From Mixophyes australis (Eukaryota; Chordata; Amphibia; Anura; Limnodynastidae): a stretch of 64,000 bases of DNA. Below the pieces are notes generated by a model. It ran no database searches. It saw only the letters and a list, made by a program, of their open reading frames with translations, and was not told the origin of the DNA. Below, in pieces: positions 1-45,570 of this stretch; positions within the stretch are counted from its first letter, which is position 1; each line of letters begins with the position of its first letter. The stretch lies in assembly GCA_036250195.1 (NCBI GenBank), contig JAVHZZ010000003.1, forward strand, positions 338,773,375 through 338,837,374, written 5' to 3'. The position numbers and the translations under genes are program-made.

Positions 1-1390
1 ATGCTGCTTGTCTTGTTCCTCGTGGTGTAATAGAAGAAGGAGTTAACACAGAATAGACACAAAAGAACGCAGCCCTCGGGTACTAAAGTCCAAACATAAT
101 TCCTTTGCCTGGAGAACAAAGCTTTGTGCTGTGTGTGACTCACACTCCGCACTGTTCCTGCGCCTCCTTACACTTGGCAGCTGGTATGATGTAAGGAATC
201 TCTAAAATGCTGATAACTCTTCACTTTTCCAAGTGTTCAAACCAAAGAAAATACCCCGGAAAAGAAGTTTGCAGCATTCATAGCGCTGTACAAGTACAGC
301 TTCTGGACATGCTGTTACCTGCAGTCATGTTTACTAGTGCCAGGAAGCCTGGGCGGGGATCATCCATACAGCAGGGTTCATCCCCAGCTTATTACCTGCC
401 CCCTCTGCACCTCTCTCCGTCACAGCTGGGTGGAGATTGAGAATTGCTGCATTCATCAGCCGTGTTCCTGTTCTCTGTGTGGAATCCAGGTGGGCACAGT
501 ACAGTGCGGGACACAGGAAACAAAGGTGAGACAACCTGGTCATCACAATACAGTAATCTCTGCTTTGTATGTATGTGGAACAGTTCCTGGGTATTACATA
601 CTTACCTAGAAAGCCTCACCTGGTATTCTTAACATTTAGAAACTAGTTTTGTATTTAGTCAGTGCTGTGTTATTCTCTCTGAAAATCACCAATAAGTCAT
701 TTCCAGTATTATACTTATTTATGTTTAGTATTAGTATTTTAGAAACTTATATAGGTTTTTGACTTCTAAGAACATGTTACTGGTTTAGCAAATAATTGAA
801 TACTATATTAGCTGTCTATCAAAAAAAAAACAAAATATGTATTTATATAAAACACAATCTATATGTAGACAGATGTTGTAGTAAACACTTTATAAGGATA
901 CAATAAGGCAGCACAGAGTTTGAAGACCTGCGATCTCTTGTATGATAATAAAACCTGATTTTATACTAAGAGGAATATTCAGTCAAATAGTAGATTTTTT
1001 ATTATTTTGCACATTTGTGTGCATCTGATATATGAAATGCATTTGACAATGTTTATGTTCTTGAATTGCGGTAACCATGTTTTTGTAACTGCGGTTGTTA
1101 AGAGGTCACTGGCTTAGTGTAGGTCTGAGACTCCACTTTGTGGGCATCCTAATCTGAGGCTAGAAGCAGTGTTATTATGAAAGTATGGTTAGGAAATACC
1201 ATATTGTTGCGACTGTAAAGGAACTTATTAATAGTATTTTATTTTGGGTTGCCCAATGATTCTAGTATAGGGAAAAACATTTCAGCAACCAATCAATTCA
1301 AAGACACGTTTGATTTTGTAGGACTTATGCCAAAACAGTAATGCAGATGGAAGACAGTCCTTCCTAGCAAAACAGAATATACAAGTTCTT
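1..1390. other. Upstream sequence, no gene recognised
   Basis: Short open frames at 207-632 overlap each other and resemble no family known to me. A perfect AP-1-type TGACTCA sits at 137-143 in a locally less AT-rich stretch. From about 640 the sequence becomes AT-rich and featureless. The missing FERMT1 exon 1 could lie here, but nothing shows it. Confidence 0.4.
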
Positions 1391-1484
1391 CGACATTGAT
1401 GCCCCTGGGGCAAGGGGCATGGGCTCCATTCTCACCAGTGTTTTATATGCATTAAGTTTATTATGTTTGTTTGACTCATGTTCA
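1391..1484. repeat. Left arm of a ~94-bp inverted repeat (partner 2710-2806)
   Basis: The segment around ATGCCCCTGGGGCA, then CCATTCTCACCAGTG and GCATTAAG, recurs in reverse complement at 2710-2806 with roughly 85-90% identity by eye. The arms enclose about 1.2 kb containing a separate MITE. Confidence 0.7.
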
Positions 1485-1623
1485 AATGGGTTTACTCAGA
1501 GTCTAAATAAGTACTAGTGAGTTGACTGGTTTCTGTCTAAACTAGCCTGTGTGTATATGTGCGAGAGTTTTTAGCAGGGAAATTAGATTGTAAGTTGCAA
1601 TGGGGTAGAAACTGATAAGCCTA

Positions 1624-2219
1624 AGGGGCACATTTATCAATCTTATCATAAAGTGAAAAATAGTTTTCAATCCTTATCGCATTGATAAGGATTGAACTAT
1701 TTCTCAAATTTATGAAAAATGCAACACAGAAACTGCAGTTCCGGAAAACTGCTGTTTCTGTGATAAAAAAAAAAATCACACTTACCCCGCCTCTTCGGAA
1801 TGCGATGTCCACGAATCTCCTCCTGGTCCTCTTCATTTTTCTTCCCACTAGAATTTCAAAGAACTGCACATGCGCACAGACATCTCCGCTCTGAGCAAGC
1901 GGTGAGTGACAGGGAGGGATCATGTGATCCCTCCACACATGCGCTGTCCAGCTCTGCTCTTCGGAGCAGAGCTGACAATTCTTCAATTATGATAATGTAC
2001 GTCAGCTTCAGCTGGCGTACATTATCATGACAAGTTAACGGAAAAACTTTTTTTCGGAACTTGTTAGATTGCGACTAACGAAAAAGGAATGCAAAGCAGC
2101 AGATATCCACGATATCTGCTGCGATGCACCCGTCTTAAATATGCGGGACACACAGAGGGACCTGAATGTCACGGTAAGTGCACGATAGTGCACTACTATT
2201 ATTTGTTAAATATGCCCCT
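1624..2219. mobile_element. MITE with GGGGCA(T/C)ATTTA-type inverted ends
   Basis: The left end AGGGGCACATTTATCAA and the right end TTGTTAAATATGCCCCT are inverted copies. TA next to both outer ends fits a mariner-type target duplication. The inside holds several hairpins (GCTCTGCTC/GAGCAGAGC near 1952-1973; GTACATTATCAT near 1990-2028). No transposase is present. Confidence 0.65.
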
Positions 2220-2709
2220 AAATAACTCACAGACTACAGCATGTGTCGTGTAAATGAATGAATAATGTAAGCAAAAGCTTACATTATTTTCCAACGACTG
2301 CTGTAAAACTCTGAACAACAGTAAGAGATTTCTACAACAGGTGGCAACTACGAGGGACTTGATATCTATAGCAGTTTGTCTGTTTTATTTTAGTATTATC
2401 TAACTGCACCTTGCTGCTCTTCTGAATGCTGGCAGCTGTATAACTGAAAACCTATTGAAGGTAAATGATTAAGACAATGATGTACAGTGATCAGGTCATG
2501 GATGATGTGCTCCTGCCCTCCCCTAGGGCTTGAACAGATGCACTTGTCCAGCAAAAAGTGACTTTTACATATTTACAAGCTCAACCCACAAACTTTATAT
2601 TTCCCATAAAACAATAAAGTGTAAAAAAAAATCCTTCTTTGACTCCATACTTACAACTGAACTATTCCCTGGATCAACACATTAATAGTTTTGTATAGTA
2701 ATGCCAACT

Positions 2710-2806
2710 GAACATGAGGCAAACAAACATAACAGACTTAATGCATGTAGAACACTGGTGAGAATGGAATCCATGTTCCTGCCCCAGGGGCATCAATGCC
2801 AACCAC
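2710..2806. repeat. Right arm of the inverted repeat (partner 1391-1484)
   Basis: Reverse complement of the 1391-1484 arm, including ACACTGGTGAGAATGGAATCC and TGCCCCAGGGGCATCAATG. The pair may be the ends of a larger element into which the 1624-2219 MITE inserted. Confidence 0.7.
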
Positions 2807-2809
2807 TTT

Positions 2810-3919
2810 GCCCCCAGGCAGCTCATATGACCGAGATATGATGGTCACAATCAGGAATGGTAACTAGTGACTGTCCCAAGCTGAGTTACTTGTATTATTA
2901 GTCGAGTTTAGCATTCCAAGCATTTGGAGGTATAATACAGTTTATTTGCAAATGTAACACTATATAAATATTATTTTTACCCATAAAGAATGTAGAAAGT
3001 CTGAAACCCATTTAGTGTCAGGAGTTAATTTGCCAGGGTCAGTGACAGAACTACAGTGGGTGCAGAGGGTGGGGCCGCTATGGAGCCCCCCTCAAAGTCT
3101 CTTGTGTTTTCCTGTAAGGTAGATGAGTGTAGTTTCACTTTTACTGTTACATCTAACTGTAATCTAATGAGTCGGCTGCAAAAATCACTATAACTTATTA
3201 TTCTTATTGCTGTTATTAAGGGCATAATAAATGAATGCGCTGAACAGGTATGTTGTGATTCTACTGTTGTATTTTCATCGTTATAATTATGTAATAACAT
3301 GGCTCACACAGTACAAATATTCTGTAATCCATAGAAAGCAAACAGGTATCAGCCTACAAGAATCAAATGTGCACTAAATTGTGTAATATATGCAGGAGCA
3401 TAGGAGGAGTAGGGCGAGGGGGCGTTGGCCCATGGTGCTGGGGTGATTAGGGCCCCATGGGGCATCTATGAATAGGGATAAGTAATATATCGGTACTGTA
3501 ATAATGGACTACTTGTTTTGCGTCGTCACATGATATATTTCGGACACGTCTATGTTATAGAGAGTATTGAGGGATATTAACCTGCATAGAAATGTGGGGG
3601 GATAGTGAAGTACAGGGAAAGGTGTGTGGGGGGGACTGCAAGGGGCTGAGAGAGAGAGTTACATTTATCTGTCCTTATACAAATCATTATCTCCTTTTCA
3701 AAATCTCTACCGAAGTTACAAAACATGGCTGCCAGACACAGACGCAGTCAGTCGGCTACACAGACACATGCTTACAACTCTTAGCGCGTCATATGAAGGC
3801 AGACTGGGGGATGATTTTACATTTCACAGAGCTCAGAGGGACATTCCAAAGCCTCCCTGCTCACTGCGTCATGTGACTGCGAGCAGATTTGTACATTACT
3901 AATAACACTGCCACTATGT
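2810..3919. other. Intergenic, possible hAT-like remnant, otherwise nothing recognised
   Basis: 3033-3110 (CAGGGTCAGTGACAGAACTA start, then a GGGTGCAGAGGGTGGGGCC stretch) and 3395-3470 look like worn ends of the common amphibian hAT-type repeats. No coding region was recognised. The open frame at 3592-3876 has no family likeness. Confidence 0.35.
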
Positions 3920-4230
3920 CATACTTGCCTACTCTTCCGGAATTTCCGGGAGGCTCCCGAATTTCAGGGGAGGCCTCCTGGACTCCTGGAAGAGAACGGA
4001 TACCTCCTGGAACTTGTAAAATGCCGAAATCCACGGCACTGAATAGTGGGGGGGGGGGGGGGGCTTAATCACGTCATTAAGTCCCACCCCGCTATTTAAT
4101 ACCTTGAATTTCTATATTTTATAGTAGGGGCGGGGCTATAGTGACATAATGACATCGTCACGCCCCCCCCCCCCCCCCCTACCCTCTGTTATCACATGAT
4201 ATGTAGAGATTTAAAAAGTAGGCACGTATG
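3920..4230. mobile_element. MITE of the CATACTTGCC...GGCAAGTATG family
   Basis: It starts CATACTTGCCTACTC and ends GAGTAGGCACGTATG-like (GTAGGCACGTATG at 4218-4230). The inside has a run of G (about 4046-4063) and a run of C (about 4164-4179), and inverted stretches around the TGACATAATGACATCG segment. It is the same family as 9892-10090, 18103-18176 and 33497-33783. Confidence 0.65.
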
Positions 4231-4989
4231 CACTGGGTTTGCTTTACTCATTTCTCTTTCCTCCTCTTGCTTTCATTATGCCACAAACTTTGCTCCCCAA
4301 AGTAAAAATAAAAATCAAAGTGTGAAAAAAATAGAGGCATATGTTTTTGTTTAGTTTTTACTTACACCTGAAAGAGGAAGATGAGTGCAAAATGTTGGTC
4401 TAAGGCTTGTTACTGAAAGTATGTGCACCATTTTATTAAATGAGACTTACTTTGTTGCTTCTGAAACAATATTTTGTCTACTTTTTTTCGTCCGTAAATA
4501 TTTTTGTCCTTCAAAGTTCCTGCAGTTTCTGTATTTTTCCTCTCTTTTCTGAGAACTGCTCATAGCTGCAGGACTCCATGTTTCAGTTCTCACTATCGCA
4601 GGCTCAGACTTGCCTCCCTGGAAGGCTGAACGTACAATGCTCACCCTCCAGACTGAGATATTAGGGGGTTAGAAATAGGAATGCAGATAAAGTTTCTGTA
4701 TATTTTTGTGTTTAGTTTACATGTGAAATTCCATATTGCAATAACAATACTTTTTTATTATTAAGAATAAGTAAAGCATGTGGGCTGAACGCTGTAACAC
4801 AACAGAACAGGTTTTCATTGCTTGGAAGAAGAGATAAACTTGAGGCAGACACTAGGGTGGTTTACTTAAAAAGGCAAATTGTAATCAGCTATAGTAACCA
4901 ACCAGTAATTAGTGTTTCCATTGTTGTGTGCAAGTTAGAGAATGAGAGCAAATGTCTGTTCAGTTGTGGAGAATAACCCCGTTACAAGT
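4231..4989. other. Intergenic, nothing recognised
   Basis: AT-rich sequence without a recognisable gene or repeat. The short minus-strand frame at 4447-4644 has no visible homology. Confidence 0.4.
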
Positions 4990-5590
4990 ATTATTATTAT
5001 TATCCTTTATTTGTTGGGCGCCACAAGGTTTCCGCAGCGCCGTACACAGTACAAACAGTAGACTATACAGGGTGAAACAGTACAAAACAATAAACAAAAG
5101 TACCAATACTTCAGAAACTCCAGGCAGGTTAATGCAATAAACACGGAGCAGAAGAACAGGTAGGGAGACAGGAGGGAAGAGGGCCCTGCTCGTGCGAGCT
5201 TTCATCCTAAGGGAGGGAAAACAGAACAGGCACAAGGGGAGCCAGATGAGGCAAGGGAGGAGAGCGAGTGGAGGAGATGAAGGGGTTATGCTGGTGGTTG
5301 GTAGGCTTTAAGGAAGAGGTGGGTTTTCAGTACACGTTTGAAGGAGCACAGAGTAGGAGAGAGGCGGATGGAACGAGGGAGGTCATTCCAGTGAAGGGGG
5401 GCTGCACGGGAAAAGTCTTGGATTCTGGAGTGGGAAGAGGTGATAAGGCGTCGATCATTGGCTGAGTGCAGGGAGCGGGCAGGAGTGTGAATGGAGAGGA
5501 GGTTAGAGATGTAGGGGGCAGTAGAGTGGGAAAGAGCCTTGTAAGTGGTGGTGAGGAGTTTAAAAAGGATTCTGTAGTTAGCAGAGTCTA
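4990..5590 (-). mobile_element. L2-type LINE 3' end, minus strand
   Basis: Read on the minus strand, it begins with the post-reverse-transcriptase segment YRILFKLLTTTYKAL and continues to LHWNDLPRSIRLSPTLCSFK and LKTHLF, the usual C-terminus of L2/CR1-clade ORF2 proteins. The stop is at 5286. The 3' UTR ends in GTGGCGCCCAACAAATAAAG and TAA repeats (plus-strand ATTATTATT at 4990). It is 5' truncated. The same tail wording occurs on the SINEs in this window. Confidence 0.85.
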
Positions 5591-6817
5591 CTGTGTACAA
5601 CTGTATGTTACATGAAATGCGTAGCATATGTGATAACAGCCTCTTCTGTACTAAGGGGTGTATTTACCATGGGTTATTACAGCAATATAGAATGTTGTTT
5701 CTCCACAATTTACCATATCAGGGTTGCCGGGTGATCCCTGGTGAAAAACACCCATTGCTAACAGTTTTCTGTTTCCCAGTAACCTACTGCTGAGGTAAAA
5801 GGATGAAGTGCCAATCCACTTCCATATCACACTATTGCGCATGCGCATACTAAACAACGGTGCATGTACACATAATGATATCCTATCCGGCGATGCTGAC
5901 ATCTTGGCAGGGCCGTAACTAGAGCTGTGCGACAGGGGCGTCCGCCCAGGGCGCAACGCTGAACTGGGTGTGACAGAGCTTGACCCAGAATTTCAATTAA
6001 ATTTAAACTAAACTACGGAGAATGAATATATTAGCACATCTATTCAAATCTGTTATTTCATGGAGATCAGGATTTATATTTATTTTTATTTATCATGAGC
6101 AAGGCCATCTTCCCCTCCTGTTCTCATTAACTATAACGTTTTTCACCAGCTACACTGTGCACCTCCTCCTGGGCTCTCTGCGCATTGACTCCTCTCCATT
6201 GTCTTAGCACCTCTGTCAGTGGCTCTAAACCTGTTAGATCTACTATACTGTACTAATTACAAACATTGCTTTTGGTGCTGTAAGGAACTTTAGCCATGCA
6301 ACATGCCCATAAAAATATGAGAAAATATGTAACCTAAGCAGCCAGCCATCTGTACTCTATGCTGCTGGCTGACATCTCCATAATAAAGTACTATTCACTA
6401 GGCTGCTGGTTTTACTCTTCATAGGATAACACTATGCCGTTTGCTGCTGATGTGATAATACCGTGGCCCGTGAAGCTGGCTATGACAGTTCCAGTTCGTG
6501 GTTTAATTTTTCAGGCTAGTATGGTTTGATTTTCTAGTCTAGAAGCAGGTTTAGTTTCTGCTAGCCTTGTTTGCTCCAGTCCTAGTTTCTTTCTTTGTAT
6601 ATAGTACTAATGTAAAGTACCTTATGGGAGCCCTGCATGACACTGACCCAGATCAATGTCCAATTGATTGGAAAGAGTGGAGACTTGCACCCACATGCCA
6701 GCGGAAACCAGCCTACCATGCCATGTATGTCACTGTCATGTCAGGGATGAAGGTATGTATGGCCTCTTATCTTTTCAATAGAGTTGGCGATCTCCTAAGA
6801 AGGAGATTGAAGATTGA
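5591..6817. other. Intergenic with a short hAT-like fragment
   Basis: 5908-5960 (CAGGGCCGTAACTAGAGCTG start and GGGGCGTCCGCCCAGGGCGC) resembles the end of a hAT-type MITE. No gene was seen in the rest. The frame at 6567-6824 has no family likeness. Confidence 0.35.
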
Positions 6818-6891
6818 GGGGTAAATGTATCATACTCCGGTTTCTTCAACTCCCGCGAGTTAAAGAATCCGGAGTATGATACATTTACCCC
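6818..6891. mobile_element. 74-bp palindromic MITE (GGGGTAAATGTATCATAC ends)
   Basis: The two ~34-base arms match in reverse complement with about two mismatches around a short CG-rich loop. It is flanked by TGA on both sides, a possible 3-bp target duplication. It is the minimal member of the family seen as the large hairpin at 28970-29156. Confidence 0.75.
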
Positions 6892-7510
6892 TGAGTATCT
6901 TACCAATCCATCTGCCTACCCGCATGCCCTCAAGAGCGATGTTTAAAACTAAATGAACATTGATATATTTTTCATTATATAGTGTAATAGAGGGATCTTT
7001 GCTCTATTGATCTACTTTCTTGAATTTAGACAGGATAGAGCTACAGTGAAAGGGGCCCTCAAGTTATGGCCCCACTAACCATTGCAAGTATATTGGCCTC
7101 CACCAATTCTCTCTCTTTCCCGATAATTCTAAATACATCACTAGGCTGCACACATTGCTACTAACACAGTAAATCAGAGTTTTTTTCAGTTCCGTTCTAT
7201 GAACTTGGGTTAGCTGTTCAGAAGTGCATTATAAATAACAGGAAGAATAGACAGTGTTAAGAGATGTATAAGTATTTGGGCCAGCTTGGTGCTAAGTTTA
7301 TAATTTCAGGAAGAGGAAGGGAGGGATGATGGTAGAGAACACTATTAAGTGACAGGGAGATATGTAGGAATCACTGGTGACATAATACGGGTGGAGCTCA
7401 CTGCTGGCGTAACGTGTGGGGAGCACTGTTGCTGTGAGGTGGTGGGAGGTGTTCCTGCTATAATGTGTATACTGTAGTGGGCTTTCTTGGCATAATGCAT
7501 TGGAGGGTTC
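6892..7510. other. Intergenic, nothing recognised
   Basis: Mixed AT-rich and purine-rich sequence. No coding similarity or repeat structure was recognised. Confidence 0.4.
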
Positions 7511-7880
7511 GTCATCATCTTTATTTATAAGGTGCCACGGAATCCGCACTGCCGCACAATCAACAATATACTAATAAGTAAGGGGGAAGAGAAACAATAG
7601 AATCGGTGAAAAGCAATATAAGAAGAGACAATAGAGAAAGCTGCTACATTAGAAGACACATAGGAAGAACAAAGGAAACCTTACAAAGAGGACTAGCAGA
7701 TAGGAGGCAGAGAGGGGCACACAAGAGAGTTAGCGGCGCTGAGAGGAAGAGGTAGGTGGAGCGAGAGGAGGGATGTGTTTAGCATGGGGCAGGGTAACAG
7801 ATGGAGGTAAAATTGGTGGAGGGTAAGGAGTGGAAGGGGCAGGTTGAGTTTGAAGTATGTGTTTAAAGCGTACCAGTCGC
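7511..7880 (-). mobile_element. L2-tailed repeat, 3' end, minus strand
   Basis: The plus strand starts TCATCATCTTTATTTATAAG and GGTGCCACGGAATCCGC, the reverse complement of the L2/SINE tail. Purine-rich sequence follows, resembling the 3' UTR region at 5140-5280 and 27600-27900. No coding remnant is readable. Confidence 0.55.
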
Positions 7881-8013
7881 CTACACACATCTGCACCTTA
7901 AATAGACACTTGAACAGACAACATATATCTAAATACCAGTATATGTTATATTTAGTGTGTTACAGGTGTACAGAGTCTTATTTTAGAAGCTTATAGATGC
8001 ATATGTATTAACT

Positions 8014-8110
8014 AGACTGTAAGCTCCAATGGGGCAGGGAATGATGTGAGTGAGTTCTCTGTACACCGCTGCAGAATTAGTAGCGCTATATAAATAAATA
8101 GATGATGATA
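8014..8110 (+). mobile_element. SINE 3' tail fragment
   Basis: It runs from AGACTGTAAGCTCCAATGGG through GGCGCTATATAAATAAAT-like sequence to a GATGATGAT end. Only the L2-like tail of the tRNA-headed SINE is present. The head is missing. Confidence 0.8.
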
Positions 8111-9891
8111 GTTGTTAGGTATGTGATTGTGATGAAAATATACTAAATAACCTCTTGTTGTCTTAAAGGCCACTTAATTAGTTAATTGATTGGATTCCAC
8201 CTGTATACAATTAAAGTTTTTCAACTGTTTTCAAAGAGAGATCCCAGAGTTGGTTAGTGCACTTGCAAACAAGAGCTTCATCATGAAGAAGAAACAGTCA
8301 TCACCAAAAAACGTTTCAAAAACAAAACAAACTCCACAAAGTCGGTGCCTGAATATATAGATATAAAGTGGATAGGATAGGAAATAATAGTTGTTTTGTT
8401 ATATTGTTTTGATTGTGAAAGAGGGAAAAGCCTTCTCACATAACAGAGGGTTACTGCTGATGACAACACCGCTGATAAGCCCCACTGGAGGTAAGTTTCA
8501 TCGGCAAAGCTTATACGACATGTGATGGTGAAAACATTAAAAAATGCTTTATTGTTTGAATAAAGCATATTTTAATGTTTAAGGTTTTTAAATATTTTTT
8601 AAACTTTTTAAATTATTTTATGTTTTAACAAATGGGACCCAAATCTGGTCCTTCAGTTTGAAAATCTGGGCTCCACTGCGCATGCACGAGCCAGCAAGCA
8701 ATCTCACGCATGCGCACATCTGTGACGTCTGTCCCGTCAAAGCCATAAGTTAACCCTTACCGGTGCACGCCAGTATCGCCGGGACACCTGAATATCGCTC
8801 CGCAGCCAAGCCAATGTTTTTTTTATAAATTGTGACAATATTGCAGCGATAAAACTTCACCCTTCGAAATAAATGATGTATAAAATGTGCTGGGTGCTTG
8901 GTATGTCTGACTTATATGAATGCCGCTGTAAAACGTAGACATAGCATTCACGTTTTTATCTTGTAATCTTGACTAATGTAACTATAGATTTATATAAAAC
9001 ACCAATACTTATCACATCCCATATGTGTGGTGTGATGTTTGAACTGTGTTTCTTTGTACCATTCAGTTGTTAAGACAAGTTTTTCTGCAAAATTCACTAA
9101 GACTAACAGGGCGTAGATAAAACATTTTCTACTGAATAAATAATCAGTTCACTTTTTTTATGCTGCATGTAAAAAACATATTAAGATTGTATCAGGAGGA
9201 AGCGTGGAAATAAATATTTATATAGATCGGTGTTAGGCCAACTTGCATTGGTGGAAAAGTACAACCAGGCCTGGAGCCCTAAACATACAGCAGACCAGGG
9301 TGAATGGAATCTTCATGACATCGGTTGGTTAATTGCAACTTGTAGGCTAAATTTCTGAGGAGGTTTTACATTTTTTTACTGAATAATTAAATATTCATTA
9401 CATTATTACATTGTAGATCTATCATGCTGAAATTAACATGTTCAAGGTAGTAAATCCAAGCCAGCACTAACTTTAACACCAATTACGTTTCTCTTTGGAA
9501 ACACTTTTCGGTGTCATCTTTGCATGTTGGCTATTATAGATGAAATGGAGAATATTCAGCAGTTCTATATGTAAAAGATATAGCAACATAATGCAGTTAC
9601 TTGAAACCATATCTGAACTTGAAGATTTTACAATAGAGCTGCAGGATCCACTAGTTTAGTTAACTCTGAGGTTCAACAATCTATTTTATGTCCTTGATGC
9701 TTTTTCATGCATGGGAGAGTAAGGGCCAGAGCTATGGTATTGTACTTGCTTCATTACCAGGTCTTGGACTACTAATTTTTTAATGGGCAAGTGGCAAGTT
9801 GTATTCCATGTATTTTTTTCATCCACTAGATTTTAAAGCTCCCTCACAGGTCTGCACTTATTTTGTCTATCTCATATGTCCCAGTTTTCTA
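8111..9891. other. Intergenic, small hairpin and a CpG-containing patch
   Basis: 8532-8580 forms a hairpin (AAACATTAAAAAATGCTTTA against its complement, one mismatch). 8675-8800 is richer in CpG, with two GCATGCGC-like NRF1-type motifs, but no exon or promoter can be shown. The rest, to 9891, is AT-rich with nothing recognised. Confidence 0.4.
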
Positions 9892-10090
9892 CATACTTGC
9901 CAACTTTTTTAAACTTCTTTCCGGGAGATCCCAGGCAGGGGGGCGTGGTTGGAGGGCGGGGCGCGGCGAATCGCGTCATTTTGACAGCAAGATGCCGTTT
10001 GCGGGATATTTGCCTGCTCTCCCGGGAGTCTGGGAGACCTAACCGAATTTCGTGAGTCTCCCGGACATTCCGGGAGAGTTGGCAAGTATG
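9892..10090. mobile_element. MITE of the CATACTTGCC...GGCAAGTATG family
   Basis: The left end CATACTTGCCAAC and right end GTTGGCAAGTATG are exact inverted copies, and CCGGGAG motifs are repeated inside. It lies 185 bases before FERMT1 exon 2, and no gene sequence is interrupted. Confidence 0.8.
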
Positions 10091-10293
10091 GTTTTATGTA
10101 TGCTCCATTTTCCCCACTGTCTGGCACTGTGACACCTTATAAAGCAATGACAATAATAGTCATTAAGCTATGCTTGTCAGGATCCACAGAAAGATAAAAC
10201 AGATTCTAGCATTACATTTAATATTTCTGAATAATAACATTTAGTTGGATAAACACTTTCTCTTTCTCTATGTAGATCTGTGAACATCTGAGA

Positions 10294-44771
<34,478 letters not shown>

Positions 44772-45080
44772 ATACCAGAAGAAAGATCAACTCTAATTTA
44801 TACAGATATCTATATATATAGAGAGAGAGAGAGAGCTTTCATCACAGGGGGACCAATATTTCTATGTACATCAGACTTCCTGTATGAAAGACTTTTGAAA
44901 AGAACCATTTATAACATCTACGGCTGACAACACAACACCATAACTTGTACTCAGCTGGAGAATTTTCCAGACATGAAATGTTATTGTTATCAACTCATCA
45001 TTAATGTTTAGTCGTCTGATCAAGACTTAACTTTCTTTGAGACATTGAAATCCAATAAACTTAAATTTTGTACTATTTAT
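44772..45080 (+). other. FERMT1: FERMT1 3' UTR
   Basis: This AT-rich stretch follows the stop and contains a short TA/GA microsatellite (about 44808-44836). It runs to a canonical AATAAA at 45054-45059 with T-rich sequence behind it. The 3' end at about 45080 is inferred from usual spacing, not observed. Confidence 0.75.
45054..45059 (+). terminator. Poly(A) signal AATAAA of FERMT1
   Basis: AATAAA lies 283 bases after the stop, followed by a T-rich stretch (TATTTATTTTCC). It is the only canonical hexamer found soon after the coding region. Confidence 0.75.
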
Positions 45081-45217
45081 TTTCCTTATTCTTTTTATTT
45101 TGCGGTAAGAAGTGATACACTGATATAAATGGGTGGGAAATACAAGTTAAAAGAAATTGGTTTATGTTATATCTCTTTTATTATACTGAATTTTATTATG
45201 AATGTTGTAAAACACTT

Positions 45218-45393
45218 GGGGCTAGATTTACTAAACTGCGGGTTTGGAAAAGTGGAGATGTTGCCTAAAGCAACCAATCAGATTCTAGCTTTCATTTATT
45301 TAGTGCATTCTACAATATGACAGTTAGAATCTGATTGGTTGCTATAGGCAACATCTCCAATTTTTGAAAACCGCAGTTTAGTAAATATACTCC
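45218..45393. mobile_element. MITE, CCAATCAGATTCTAGC family
   Basis: The ends GGGGCTAGATTTACTAAACT and AGTTTAGTAAATATACTCC are inverted. The arms also include GGAGATGTTGCC, and AGCAACCAATCAGATTCTA against its complement at about 45326-45344. It lies about 140 bases past the FERMT1 poly(A) site. Confidence 0.85.
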
Positions 45394-45395
45394 TT

Positions 45396-45570
45396 GGGTG
45401 TAAATGTATAAAACCTTCTAAAAAGTGGAGATGTTGCTCATAGCAACCAATCAGATTCTAGCTATAAATCTAGAATGTACTAGATAATGGTCGCTATAAT
45501 CTAATAATATAATCTTGCTATGGGCAGAACCTCCGCTTTTCCTTTTTAGAAGGATTGATACATATACCCC
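45396..45570. mobile_element. Second MITE of the same group, back to back
   Basis: GGGTGTAAATGTATAAAACC at the left and GATTGATACATATACCCC at the right are inverted. AGCAACCAATCAGATTCTAG is shared with the neighbour, from which it is only two bases away. Confidence 0.75.

Noticed and set aside
337..530. Possible coding exon ending in AAAG/GTGAGA
   Set aside because: A donor-like site and an open frame exist, but no acceptor with matching phase and no protein likeness could be shown.
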